A stretch of 64,000 bases of DNA, taken from positions 124,001 through 188,000 of the forward strand of contig NZ_CANMFF010000010.1 of the NCBI RefSeq assembly GCF_947497005.1, read 5' to 3'. Below are positions 8,766-18,360 of the stretch, one piece after another; position 1 is the stretch's first letter; every line of letters starts with the position of its first letter. A model generated the notes under the pieces. It did not search any database and was not told the DNA's origin. It saw only the letters and a list, made by a program, of their open reading frames with translations. The DNA comes from an uncultured Ruegeria sp. (GTDB taxonomy: Bacteria > Pseudomonadota > Alphaproteobacteria > Rhodobacterales > Rhodobacteraceae). The position numbers and the translations under genes are program-made.

Positions 8766-9856
8766 ACTTGTGCGGCCGAGGATGGCCGAGGGTCTTGTGT
8801 AGATTTGGGTTTAGTCAGAAACCGGGCAAGGCGTATGAAGGGCCGCTCGATGAGATAGTACAGGATTGTGGCGATGGGAATCGCCGCGATAAGTGTTATC
8901 GCACTGACAATTGGCACAACCAGATTTGGATTACTCGTAAGAGCTGCCGCCTGCCGGGTCAGTTCCGATTTGTAGATAAGAAAAGGATGCATCAGATAGA
9001 GGCTGTAGCTGATTTTGCCGAGGAATTCAGTGAATCGATTTACGAAAAAAGTCACCGGATAGAGGGCCTGAGACAGTGCAAGACATCCAAATCCAAGGCC
9101 CCATCCCAGGATAAAGATCAAAGAAATAGGATTGGTAGAAGCGTCCGGGTATGGCCCGTAAAGAAACATTAGTGTCAGAATACTCAGACCAGCGGCGAGA
9201 GTGGCAAGCCCGACCGGACGTTCCCATGAGGGTTTGACTTCTTGATAAATGCTCCATCCCAACAAGCCGAAAGCGAAATATGGGGCGTTGGTGAAGAAGC
9301 TATGCCAATAAAAACCGTGAGGCACCTCGCTGGAACCCGACAAGTTTACGATGGCCCATCCGATACAGGACGCCAGGAATAAGACGAGAGCGCCCCAGAT
9401 GTTGCGCCAGACCCAGAAGAATGGGAATATCAGGTAAAATATGGCTTCGACACCAAGTGACCACCCGGCAGGAACAAGGCTGTATTGGTCTTCAGGTACA
9501 AATCCGAAAGTGAACGTGAAGTTTCTTAAGAGTGTATCAAATTCTACCGGCGACCCTTTCCGGTACCAGAGAAACAACATGAGATAAAAAAGCGGAGCTA
9601 TCCGCAAGAACCGTCGAAGGGCGTACACCCAGCCGCGATTTGCTTTTACTCCATTGGGATAGGCAAGCGACATGGAAAAAGCGCTGATGATGAAAAACAG
9701 TGGTACGCCCATTGCAAGGTAACCCACGTGCCATCCAAAAAACTCGACACCCAATGGGTGAATATAAATGGCATGCATGCAAACAACGCCGGACGCTGCG
9801 ATTCCTCGCAAAGCATCAAGGCCATGGGCCCGCTGGGTCTTTTGGTTGGTTGCCAT
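8762..9856 (-). CDS. Membrane acyltransferase, acyltransferase-3 (OafA/YrhL) family
   Basis: The protein has the family's N-terminal signature, GLDALRGIAASGVVCMHA, followed by about ten predicted hydrophobic membrane segments and a basic C-terminus. Such enzymes move acetyl or other acyl groups onto exported glycans or lipids; the substrate cannot be told. The start at 9856 (364 residues) is preferred to an upstream ATG at 9883, because a consensus TATAAT box directly abuts the latter and would place the transcript start downstream of it. No glycan genes are nearby, so it looks like a stand-alone modifier in an accessory stretch. Confidence 0.8.
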   Translation of the reverse strand: MATNQKTQRAHGLDALRGIAASGVVCMHAIYIHPLGVEFFGWHVGYLAMGVPLFFIISAFSMSLAYPNGVKANRGWVYALRRFLRIAPLFYLMLFLWYRKGSPVEFDTLLRNFTFTFGFVPEDQYSLVPAGWSLGVEAIFYLIFPFFWVWRNIWGALVLFLASCIGWAIVNLSGSSEVPHGFYWHSFFTNAPYFAFGLLGWSIYQEVKPSWERPVGLATLAAGLSILTLMFLYGPYPDASTNPISLIFILGWGLGFGCLALSQALYPVTFFVNRFTEFLGKISYSLYLMHPFLIYKSELTRQAAALTSNPNLVVPIVSAITLIAAIPIATILYYLIERPFIRLARFLTKPKSTQDPRPSSAAQV

Positions 9857-9883
9857 GGCCTGCTCAGATTTTGTTTCGTGCAT

Positions 9884-9889
9884 ATTATA
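9884..9889 (-). promoter_or_regulatory. Candidate -10 box (TATAAT) of the acyltransferase gene
   Basis: A consensus TATAAT on the minus strand lies 27 bases before the preferred start codon at 9856. Weak -35-like TTG-containing sequences lie upstream, but the spacing to the clearest one, TTGTCA, is only 14 bases. The box argues against the ATG at 9883. Confidence 0.4.
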
Positions 9890-10193
9890 CGGTCAACAGA
9901 GATTGACAACAGACAAGCGTTGAACTTGGTGGGGTATGACGGTGTCGACCTGTCGCGAGGTTCTCCGAAGATCGCCTTGCAGTGTTCCATCCAATAGTTT
10001 GCGCAACTTGACAAGATGTATTTCGCACGATTTCCGATCAGAGAATGAAAAGGGACAAGTGGTCGCCCGATGGGTCGAACCAGTGATTTTCTTGATCTCG
10101 CAGTCGCTTCCTGTAGCGACGGGTGCTCACTGGCACTGTTTTCCACCATCGTACTCGTGGCTCTCGTCTTCTACTGGTTATCGGGACCCGCGC
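9890..10193. other. Intergenic stretch with no recognisable gene
   Basis: About 300 bases separate the acyltransferase promoter from the end of the cyclase pseudogene. Short open frames exist on both strands, but none has a recognisable motif, a ribosome site or family resemblance. Confidence 0.5.
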
Positions 10194-12065
10194 TTAAGTG
10201 TACGGCACGCCCAGTGTACGTAAATCATCCAGCCACCGTGACAGGTAATCGCTATTCTCGAATGGGGCCCGCTTGGCTTCCTGGATCGAGAAATCGGGAT
10301 TGCTCTTCAGAAACTCATCCATGATTGAGTGTGCGTCATTGTCAAAACCGTTCCGCAAAAGAACCGGCGCGTAGGTGCGCTTCAGCCCGTCAGGAATTTT
10401 GCTCATCTTTTCGATCGTTGCTTTTGCTCCGTCATAGTCTTCGGCAAAATATTGAGCCCACCCCAAATTCCAGAAGTACCAGTCCTGGTGGTGTGGATTC
10501 AGCCGGATCGCCCGTTTCATTCGCTCGACGGCTTCGGGGGTGTTGCCGCTGTAGACCAGCGGGTCGATGGAATCTGCCAATACGGACGCCGAATTCGAGT
10601 TGAGGGAGATCGCTTTGTCATAAACTGCCGCAGCCCGTCCGAGGTTGCCGCTTTGCGTCGTGGCATTGGCCAAGACCCAATGGCCCTTGAAATTGAAAGG
10701 TTCCAACTCAATGGCTTTTCTCGCCATGGCAAAAGCGCGTTCCAGCGATTCATCTCACGTCAGGGTATCCGTCCACCCCCAACGATACCCGTTGATATGA
10801 GCCCATGCGGCTTCAACATATGCGCCCGCGAAATCGGGATCGATTTCGATGGCCTTGGCGCTAAGTTTTTCCGCCTTGGCATTGCCCTCTCTTTTAAAGG
10901 TAAACCACTGTTCTTGCGCGCGTTTGCGCAATTCGTAGGCCCCAAGACTTTCTGTTGGGTGATGTTTCAGACTGCTGTATTCAGCCAGATCAATATTGGT
11001 CGAAAGAAGCGATGCGATCGTCCGGGTGATCTCGTCTGTACTGAAAAAATATCCTGTAAATCCCTATTGTAACTGTCCGCCCAGATGTTCTGACCCGTAG
11101 TCGCATCAATGAGTTGGGACGTAACACGCAAGCGCTCACCCGCGACCTGAACGCTACCTTCTACAATGTAGCGCACCCCCAATTCCCGTGCCACCTGTTG
11201 TGCATCCGCGGGTTTGTCTTTGTACAAGAACGTCAAATTGCGTGCGACGACAAAAAAATCGGAAAATCGGGAAAACGCAGTCAGGATATTCTCACTCAGA
11301 CCGTCGCTCAGGTCGTTCTGGCTCGGGTTGTCGTTGAGATTGTCAAACGCCATTACCGCGATGGAGGGCTTGCCTGACGCAAGCACAGATGGCTTGTCTG
11401 CTTCGGGTGATTGTGCCGTGGGTCACGGTTGCCACCACCACGCGGCGACCCCCAATATCAGGGCGACAGCGGCACCGGCTGCGATGAACTGAGATTTTTT
11501 TGATGGCTTTTTCCAAAGGCGCGATTGGTGAAACAACGGCCCTGGCTTTTTCATCCATGACAAGGCTGAACACATGTATGGGGTCGGATATAATTTTGAC
11601 TTGGTGTTTCCCAAGGTCTTCAATGTTGAGATCGAGCTTGGTTTTCACTTGTTCGATTACTTTTGCCGACATGTAGATGCCATCCGGGTCAGACAAGCTT
11701 TCGATACGCGCGGCAACATTGACGCCATCCCCGTGAATGTCGTCCTGATCCATTACGAAGTCGCCGACGTTGAGACCGATCCGGTATCTCACCTGCGAGT
11801 TCTGCGGTATGTCCTTATTGTCGATCCCGACATAGTGCTGCATGTTCACGGCACATTGCACAGCCTCAACGGCACTTGCAAAATCGATGAGCAATCCGTC
11901 ACCCATCAATTTTACGATGCGCCCATTATGTGCGGCCACGATAGGTTCGAAAAGCCGTTCGCGATGGCTTTTGACTATAGCGAGAGTACCCGCCTCGTTC
12001 TCTCTTATAAGGCGGCTGTAGCCGACTACATCTGAGGCAAGTATCGCGGTGAGACGTCTTTCCAA
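10194..12065 (-). pseudogene. Broken class III adenylate/guanylate cyclase with TPR domain
   Basis: Pieces of one protein lie in order on the minus strand. An intact cyclase domain starts at 12065 (RRLTAILASDVVGYSRLI, KLMGDGLLIDF, and GDGVNVAARIE). It is followed by a membrane segment (AAVALILGVAAWWW), a FlgO/adenylate-cyclase-type output segment (SIAVMAFDNLNDNPSQNDLS) and TPR repeats to 10194. At least four lesions break it: a one-base change in a seven-T run at 11495-11501, an in-frame TGA at 11423-11425, a one-base deletion near 11036 (after DLQDIFSVQ), and an in-frame TGA at 10755-10757. A cyclase fragment of up to 240 residues might still be made. Confidence 0.9.
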
Positions 12066-12360
12066 TCAACCGCCTCCCTGAGTAGGCATTACGCTGAATT
12101 GAGAGCCGCATCCAAGCCAGATGCGTTAGCCCAACAAATGTATACCTAAAAACGCCCCAAAAAAAACTATTGTGTTCAAGGCAGTGATGCATCGCCTCTA
12201 GCGAACATTGGTTTGGATTAAATGGGGTCGGTTTTGTCGTCGTTTCTATTCTCAGGTGCTTCAATCGTTTGCGTGACGAATGACCGCTTTGCTGACACCG
12301 CTCTGCGGCTGTCGTTCCATTGTTATATGGTAGGAATGGACCGGACCCGCCCTATTGAAT

Positions 12361-12996
12361 CTAGCCTCTGAACCAAAGCGGAGCGTTGCCGTCTGTCCAA
12401 GGCGAATACTTGATCATTACGTGTATAAAGACTTCGCTTGCCAGGAAACGATCCAGCCATGCAATCAAATTCGGCCATTCCTGTGCATCAAACCACGCCC
12501 TGTCTATATGGGCGAATTGGCGGACAAAGGGCAGAAGAGCCAAATCTGCAAGCGTTGAGCAATCTCCAAACAGCCAGGACCGCCCGTTCAACCGTTCATC
12601 TAGGCTGATCAGATAACTCGCAGCTTTCCTGCGCTCTAACGCATGGTCAACGTCCGGATAGCGCGTAGCATACTTGGTGTGATCCAAAGCAGCCTTGAAT
12701 GGACCATCGTTTTCCTCGATCAGGTCCCATCCTTCCTGTGGCATGTCTAAAAGCCGTTGCGGATCATTTTGTTCGAGCGCCCAGATCATGATATCCAGGC
12801 TTTCGTCAATAACCTGTTCCGGAAGGAGAAGCGTTGGCACCGTGCCGGATACAGATGTTTGCAGGAACGCTTGCGGTTTGTCCCTTAGACGAATTTCACG
12901 CAACTCAACTTTGACACCTGAACTTGCCAAAGCGAGGCGGGCCCTCATTGCATACGGGCAGCGGCGGAACGTCCATAAGATAGGGTGATGAGCCAT
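12361..12996 (-). CDS. Glutathione S-transferase-like protein
   Basis: The 211-residue product begins with a thioredoxin-fold domain (ILWTFRRCPYAMRARLALAS, then VSGTVPTLLLPEQVIDESLDI) and ends in an all-helical domain (FGDCSTLADLALLPFVRQFAHID), the layout of cytosolic glutathione transferases. CPYAMRARL resembles the Cys-containing omega/beta-like active site. The start at 12996 gives a standard N-terminus; an in-frame upstream extension of 39 codons has no family match. The 295 bases between this gene and the cyclase pseudogene hold nothing recognised. Confidence 0.85.
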   Translation of the reverse strand: MAHHPILWTFRRCPYAMRARLALASSGVKVELREIRLRDKPQAFLQTSVSGTVPTLLLPEQVIDESLDIMIWALEQNDPQRLLDMPQEGWDLIEENDGPFKAALDHTKYATRYPDVDHALERRKAASYLISLDERLNGRSWLFGDCSTLADLALLPFVRQFAHIDRAWFDAQEWPNLIAWLDRFLASEVFIHVMIKYSPWTDGNAPLWFRG

Positions 12997-13046
12997 ATGA
13001 GGATTTATCTGTAATCTGCCAGTACGGTCAAACTCTTCCTCGCCGG

Positions 13047-13458
13047 TTAAGTCAGAGCTTTTGATTTTATGCTGGCAGTTCCGGTCAAATGGGCCGGCGT
13101 TTTGACGAACCAACCTGCTTCAAGGCTCGGTTGCTCATCCTCGTCTCTTAAGACGGAGTTGTTCCCGAAGAGGATCAAGGCGGTACCTTCGGTAATAATC
13201 GGTATTGGCTGGCCCCTGTTTTCATAGGAGAAACAATAATCGGCATCACCAACAGTACCGGCGGATTGGCCGCCGAGTACGGCGTTGAAAGGACTGCCAT
13301 GATCGACGCCACCTTTCTGAAGGCGCATCGCTGGGCACCCAGTCTGGGCGAAAAAAAGCAAGCATGGATGCCTGATCGGCCGCGCCAAGAGTGACATAAG
13401 CACCATGCTGCACGTCAACTGTGAAAGCCAGGGGGCGCCCGCTCCAAATCTTCATCAC
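13047..13458 (-). pseudogene. Unrecognised small gene split by a frameshift
   Basis: Two overlapping minus-strand frames read like the halves of one protein of about 130 residues. The first starts at 13458 with MMKIWSGRPLAF and remains protein-like until about 13330. The second continues from about 13320 (KGGVDHGSPFNAVLGGQ) to 13047. I do not recognise the family. The 300 bases upstream (13459-13758) contain only short open frames without motifs. It could also be two unrelated spurious frames. Confidence 0.3.
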
Positions 13459-13758
13459 TTCGGGACAGGTCGGTGATTATAGCGGCATGCGGGCTCTACA
13501 GCGGTTCTCCGAACTTCAAACCACCTTCTTTGGTGCTTCCATCTAAGAACAATAACGCCCGGTTTGTAACCAGCCATCGAACCACCTTGATAAACTCCCA
13601 GAACACAAAACTGATTGAGTTCGGCTCTTCTGTCAGCCCGGCCATATGGCGCTGATAGCAAAGAAGAAGGATTCGAGCCTCACCTGAACGTTTGCCCTTG
13701 AACGACTGTAGCTTGCCAATCGCGTCGCCTCGGCTCGATGTGCTCAGGCGATCAACAA

Positions 13759-14649
13759 CTACTCGACTGGCGACCAATCTGTGCCAGGGTCGAAGGTAGA
13801 AATTTCAGCAGCAATATCCAATGTCTCAGGCCCAAAATCCGCCTCGTAGACTATGCCGCTTTCGCCAACCATAAAGGAATGGATACCTGTTTCTCCGTAA
13901 AAGGAAGGTACTGCAAGCAAGGCGTGTCCCGAGACAAAGCGATCACCGGCAAAGTAAGAGTAAGCACCTCCGGGAGCGTTCGGACCCTGCGCGTGCAGGA
14001 TAGTGTAGTAGTAACCCAGAAAAGGTTCAGCTTCATGATCGCTCTCTCCGTCGCTCCACCCAGAGGCGGCAGCTCGGGCAAGTGCTGCACCGACAAAGCT
14101 GTCGTCTTCCGGCCAGAAAAGTCCGTTTCGCTTTCCCGGATCGGAAATGATCGTCTGCGCGAATTCCATGACGCCATCACCGTTGTGATCCACAAGGCGG
14201 AAGGCTGCTTGAAGGTCGACATAGGCCTCAAGCAATTCGATCACTTCCAATTCATTCATGCCGATTTCTCGGGCCGAGAGTTCCTCGACCCCGGCTTCCA
14301 GGTCAAAGCGCCAACCGTCTTCCGCTTGTAGAATTGGGATTGGGAAGGGCCAACTGTCTACACCTAACAGAAGTACAACCCCGTTGTCCTCTGGTTGAAA
14401 GCGGTACCCCTCAGCATACATGCCAAGCACTTCCTGCCTTCTTTCCTGATCTTCCGCTGGATCGCCCGTTCCAACCAGATCTTTGGCTTCGGGTCCGAAA
14501 ATCGTGATAAGCTTGCTCTGATCATTGGCTTTCAACGCGTCGACAAAAGCGTCCAGTGCGGTCTGCGGAGTATCAAATCGGGCTCCGTCCGACAACGCGG
14601 GGCCGGTGATCGCAGCTAGCACCAAAACTGATAGTACAGATCTAAGCAT
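13759..14649 (-). CDS. Exported DUF2950-family protein
   Basis: The protein is 296 residues from the ATG at 14649, with a signal peptide (MLRSVLSVLVLAAITGPALS). The mature part has the DUF2950 hallmarks: FDTPQTALDAFVDALKANDQ, GWRFDLEAGVEELSAREIG and FLGYYYTILHAQGPNAPGGA. Its function is unknown, and it is probably periplasmic. The ATG follows the stop of the DUF3300 gene after one base (TAA-A-ATG), so the two are translationally coupled. Such DUF3300/DUF2950 pairs recur in proteobacteria. Confidence 0.88.
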   Translation of the reverse strand: MLRSVLSVLVLAAITGPALSDGARFDTPQTALDAFVDALKANDQSKLITIFGPEAKDLVGTGDPAEDQERRQEVLGMYAEGYRFQPEDNGVVLLLGVDSWPFPIPILQAEDGWRFDLEAGVEELSAREIGMNELEVIELLEAYVDLQAAFRLVDHNGDGVMEFAQTIISDPGKRNGLFWPEDDSFVGAALARAAASGWSDGESDHEAEPFLGYYYTILHAQGPNAPGGAYSYFAGDRFVSGHALLAVPSFYGETGIHSFMVGESGIVYEADFGPETLDIAAEISTFDPGTDWSPVE

Positions 14650-14650
14650 T

Positions 14651-15970
14651 TTACCGTCTCCGCTTGCCTTTGGCGGCGTGCCCACGTTTGGACGCGCTTT
14701 GAGTTCTGTTGCCGGACGCTTTTTTCTTCATCGCCTGACCTTTGGACGCCGTGGGCTTGCGCTGGGTTGTTACAGCTTTCTTTGCCTGCGGTCTTTGCGC
14801 GACGGGCTTTTTCGCCGTATCCGGGCGTTTGGTGCGGTCAATGGCCTGTTGTTTTGCGACAGCCTTGTCCCGGTCGACGTTTCCCCGGTTCACCTGTGGC
14901 AAGGATTTGCTCCCACCGTCTCGGTTCGCAAGAGCACCGCCAGCAACAGCTCCGGCACCTGCGCCAGCTGCGACCGCAGCTGCCGCGCGGTCACGGCTAA
15001 TATCTTCAGCTCCGGATTCACGGCTCAACTTTGCGCGTAGTTCATCCGTGCGACCCTCGGGGCGGTTAACCGGCAAGTCGCCACGACCATCTTCAGGTCT
15101 TTTGTGAGTGGCGATTTTGTCTCGTGCCTCCTGTTGACGGTCAGGATCGGGTTTCCATCCAATATCCGTGCGATCACCCAAATCTATGTCATTGCCGATG
15201 TTGACATTGCCATCGACGTCTATGTCGATATCCGGGTTTCTGTAAATCGGACCGCCGCCCCAGCCACTACAGTTTCGGCACCCCCAGTAGTCATACCAAT
15301 CGTCGTCGTCGTCAAAAATCTCGTCGATCAGCGCGACGGCACCAAAGGTCAGCAATGCCGCCCCCACGACATCTCCGGTCGACGGGCCAGTATAGACCGT
15401 CTCTGGGTTGTACTGCGGGACGTATACTGTTTCAGGTTCTGTTGGTGCAATTACAACTGTGTCGTCGTCAGACACTTCGACAGTTTGCTCGGGTCCTGAA
15501 ACAAGAGCGCCGCTGTCAATCGCCTGGTCCCGCATGACTTGAACCGCATCCATCACATCATCGGACTGGGCCAACATTGCTGTGCCCATTGTTTCGGTCC
15601 AATCGATATGGGTGGCCATCTGGCCGACGACTTCGGGAAACGCTGTCGCCAATACGCTGACAGAAGGATCCCAGCCCATGGCCTCGATTTCCGGTTCAAG
15701 TTCGGCGGGATCACGGTCGGCGTTATCCAGCAAATACCGCTCGGCCTTTACAACCTCCAGTGGCTGTGTAGCCGCGACGAAAATCTGAATCAGCAATGTG
15801 TCGGGGTAAAGAGCCACCGGAGCGACCAATGTCTGAAGCTCAGCATCGGTTAGAAGGTCGGACGAAATTGCCGAGGTATCTTCGGCGGTCGCGTCGTCGT
15901 CGGATGCCTCTTGTGCAGACAGGATAGTAGATGCGCCAATACCGAGCGCAAATATGAGATACCTAAACAT
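14651..15970 (-). CDS. Exported DUF3300-family protein with a basic low-complexity tail
   Basis: The protein is 439 residues with a signal peptide (MFRYLIFALGIGASTILSAQ). The DUF3300 core is at about residues 40-210 (LVAPVALYPDTLLIQIFVAA, then MRDQAIDSGALVSG). Next come an acidic Asp-rich stretch with a CRNC motif, an Asn/Asp stretch (DIDVDGNVNIGNDIDLGDR), an Ala-rich segment and a strongly basic Lys/Arg C-terminus. The acidic-to-basic polarity may suit binding to envelope polymers or nucleic acid, but this is speculation. It is the first gene of a two-gene unit with the DUF2950 gene. Confidence 0.87.
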   Translation of the reverse strand: MFRYLIFALGIGASTILSAQEASDDDATAEDTSAISSDLLTDAELQTLVAPVALYPDTLLIQIFVAATQPLEVVKAERYLLDNADRDPAELEPEIEAMGWDPSVSVLATAFPEVVGQMATHIDWTETMGTAMLAQSDDVMDAVQVMRDQAIDSGALVSGPEQTVEVSDDDTVVIAPTEPETVYVPQYNPETVYTGPSTGDVVGAALLTFGAVALIDEIFDDDDDWYDYWGCRNCSGWGGGPIYRNPDIDIDVDGNVNIGNDIDLGDRTDIGWKPDPDRQQEARDKIATHKRPEDGRGDLPVNRPEGRTDELRAKLSRESGAEDISRDRAAAAVAAGAGAGAVAGGALANRDGGSKSLPQVNRGNVDRDKAVAKQQAIDRTKRPDTAKKPVAQRPQAKKAVTTQRKPTASKGQAMKKKASGNRTQSASKRGHAAKGKRRR

Positions 15971-16594
15971 ATTGCGATCCTTCTATTTTTCGCAGGATCA
16001 CCCAAGATCGCGATTCTGGCAACCTGGTGATCAAATGTACGTCTGCGGGTCACACAGTCGACCTTGACCGCAGCGGGCGAGAGAGACTGCAATGTGCAAT
16101 CAGCATCTCCAACGCATTCTTGGGCTGGGCCACCTGCGGTTAGGTGGGTCATGCGGGGTAAAAGATGAGTCCCCTCTCGCCACCACCGCGCAAAATCTTC
16201 GCAGATTGGCGAAGATTCTTCCCACACAGAACAAAACGCGACAAGCCTGACCAAATTGCCGCTTGGCCTCATGCATTTATCAAAAAGCAATCTATCCAAG
16301 TGGTGCTGGCTTTGCGATGAAGGAAACTTCCTTGACTCTATGCTGGGTAAGAACCACAAGAGTGCATTGGTAAAATTTACTCGTCGTCGCGGTGCTGCCG
16401 ACTTCGATGATCCAATGGTCTTCAGTATAATTGTAGCATGTGCCCCCGCACAGGAACGGATTTCGCTGGGGTGTTCAGGACGAACTCGTTACTCGCAAAC
16501 GTTCGCAAATGTCACCTGATTTTTTCTAGACAATGCGCAACACATGAAAGAAGGCGATGCATGAAAAATACGTGGCTCGTGACATGCGTGCCTG
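15971..16594. other. Intergenic region containing a strong hairpin
   Basis: Over 600 bases lie between the divergent DUF3300 gene and the repeat-protein gene. No open frame here has recognisable motifs on either strand. The only distinct structure seen is the inverted repeat at 16194-16217. Confidence 0.5.
16194..16217. repeat. Nine-base perfect inverted repeat, AATCTTCGC / GCGAAGATT
   Basis: Arms at 16194-16202 and 16209-16217 enclose a six-base loop (AGATTG). No run of T follows on either strand, so it is not a standard terminator. It may be a protein-binding site or part of an untranslated RNA. Confidence 0.4.
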
Positions 16595-17401
16595 ATGCCC
16601 GATAGGTTCGGGCTCAGACGCTGCTTTACCCTGCCTAAATTCAAACGTTTGCGCGGTGCTTCGGGCTTGATCCTGACAAGCTTTGTGTTGCTTTCGGGAT
16701 CACAACTTTCAGCTCATGAAGCGCCTGTAAAATCCCAGGTATCCGAGAATTCTGTCGGATTGGTTTGCGATGAAGGTTACGAAGACACGGGCGGATCGTG
16801 CCAGAAAGAAAACATACCCGAAAACGCATATTCTACCGGCAGTTCCTATGGTCAAGGATGGGAATGCAACCATGGTTTCCAGCGTGTCGCGGATCTATGT
16901 GAGAAAATAAAAATCCCCGAAAACGCCTACGTCGCTTCAACTGGGGATCGCTGGCACTGTAATCGATTGTTCTGGCGCGTCGAAGGGGAATGCGAAGAAG
17001 CGATTGCACCTGAAAACGGGTTCGTCGAAACCCGATTTGGCGTGCAGGAAACACATTGCAACTGGGGATTTCGTAAAGAGGGCCAGGGTTGTGTTGCAAT
17101 TGAAGTCCCCCGAAACGGCCGCCTGACTGACAAGAGCAGCACAGATGGCTGGGTCTGCCTCAGAGGATTCAGGTCAGTAGCGAGCCGTTGCGAGTCTGTA
17201 GCCATTCCCGAGTACGCATATCTTACGTCTGACACTCATTCTGGATGGAATTGCGAGCGTGGTTTTCGCCCAAGTCGAAATAAGTGCATAGCGATCATCG
17301 TCCCATCAGAAACTCATTTGAACCGAAGAGGTGATGGATGGGAATGCAATCAACCCTTCAAACGTCAGAACGATACATGTGAAGAATTCGTGTCGCGATA
17401 A
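16595..17401 (+). CDS. Secreted protein with seven C-x10-C repeats
   Basis: The 268-residue product has a basic N-terminus and a hydrophobic export segment (about 22-40, ending LSGSQLSAHEA). The rest is seven tandem units of 31-33 residues. Cys pairs fall at 58/69, 91/102, 122/133, 155/166, 188/199, 220/231 and 251/262, each exactly 11 apart. Most units follow the pattern W-x-C-x3-F-x-R...C-x5-P-x-N/Y-A. The even pairing suggests one disulfide per unit in an extracytoplasmic rod or adhesin-like solenoid. Comparable repeats occur in uncharacterised marine proteobacterial proteins; the function is unknown. Confidence 0.8.
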   Translation: MPDRFGLRRCFTLPKFKRLRGASGLILTSFVLLSGSQLSAHEAPVKSQVSENSVGLVCDEGYEDTGGSCQKENIPENAYSTGSSYGQGWECNHGFQRVADLCEKIKIPENAYVASTGDRWHCNRLFWRVEGECEEAIAPENGFVETRFGVQETHCNWGFRKEGQGCVAIEVPRNGRLTDKSSTDGWVCLRGFRSVASRCESVAIPEYAYLTSDTHSGWNCERGFRPSRNKCIAIIVPSETHLNRRGDGWECNQPFKRQNDTCEEFVSR

Positions 17402-17451
17402 CACGCCAGCAGACTTCGCCATAGCCCTGACATAGCCAGAAAGATCAAACC

Positions 17452-17589
17452 GTGAACCTCAATTCCATTGACGAAAATCTAGGCAAAAAACTCAAGGCCG
17501 AAAAGGCGCGTCGCCGATCCTACGGGATCAAGATATTTATCGCGTCAGCGGTGTTTGTGTCAGCGATAATTGTGGTGGTGTTTCTCTGA
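17452..17589 (+). CDS. Small single-pass membrane protein
   Basis: A GTG-started frame encodes 45 residues: a polar, Lys/Arg-rich N-terminal half (LKAEKARRRSYGIK) and one C-terminal hydrophobic helix (IFIASAVFVSAIIVVVFL) ending at the stop. By the positive-inside rule the N-terminus should face the cytoplasm. The stop overlaps the next start as ATGA, so the pair is likely translated together. No family is recognised; support is the overlap and the clear membrane-protein pattern. Confidence 0.55.
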   Translation: MNLNSIDENLGKKLKAEKARRRSYGIKIFIASAVFVSAIIVVVFL

Positions 17590-18278
17590 TGCGCAAGAAA
17601 TCCTCTCGGGTAAGCCTTCAAGCCTCAAAGACGTCAGATCATGGTTTGGAACAAAGAGCGTTTCAGGACCGCAGCGTTCGAAAAACGCGGAATGCCGACG
17701 TGTCCGGAGTTATTGAAGAAGAGTTCGGAAAGTACCTGATTAAAGCTGGCATTCTGAGCGGAAACAGCGTTGCACGGGCCTTTCCCAAGCCACCTGCCAA
17801 AACACAGGCCATGATTGCCGATGCAGTTGGCGAAACACCGGCAATGGCTATCGAAGCGTTAAAAGAAATTCTCGAAGAACGTGACAGGAAACGCGGCGGC
17901 CAACGCCGTTTGGAAGGAAATTCCGGCACCCTTGTTCCCAGCGAAAGAGAATACACAGAAGCCCTTCGCCAAGTCAGGTTCTCACCGGCGCAAGCTACTA
18001 TGCTCAGAGCACTTTCAATCTCTGGAACGGAAGGTCTGACCATTGATCAACTGTCTCAGGCAGCCGGTTACAAGTCGCGCGAGACATCCATCAAGGTCTT
18101 CAGAAAAGTCGGGTTGTTGATCGCGGAATACCTGGAACTCGAGCTGCCCGAAACCGGATCGGAAAACAGTGATGGTGCTGCTCAGGTTCTGGCCTTTTCT
18201 CATATCCAAAGTGACGATAAACCCGCGATTTGGATCATGCATCAGGAACTGCGCGGCGCTGTTCGTTCGGTACTTTGA
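17589..18278 (+). CDS. Unrecognised protein with a possible DNA-binding-like C-terminal region
   Basis: The protein is 229 residues. The N-terminal 40 residues are basic and polar. A middle helix-rich part follows (VIEEEFGKYLIKAGILSG, MAIEALKEILEERDRKRGG). The C-terminal part, ALSISGTEGLTIDQLSQAAG then SIKVFRKVGLLIAEYL, looks like a helix-turn-helix of the GLTxxELA type. I do not recognise the family. Its start overlaps the stop of the small membrane protein, and a decayed ParB-like gene follows. A regulatory or DNA-associated role is only a guess. Confidence 0.6.
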   Translation: MRKKSSRVSLQASKTSDHGLEQRAFQDRSVRKTRNADVSGVIEEEFGKYLIKAGILSGNSVARAFPKPPAKTQAMIADAVGETPAMAIEALKEILEERDRKRGGQRRLEGNSGTLVPSEREYTEALRQVRFSPAQATMLRALSISGTEGLTIDQLSQAAGYKSRETSIKVFRKVGLLIAEYLELELPETGSENSDGAAQVLAFSHIQSDDKPAIWIMHQELRGAVRSVL

Positions 18279-18360
18279 TGTACATTCCTGCGCCCGCTTT
18301 CGAACGGAAGTCCGAACAGGACCAAATACAGACATTATTGCACAGGTAACTTATTCTGGA

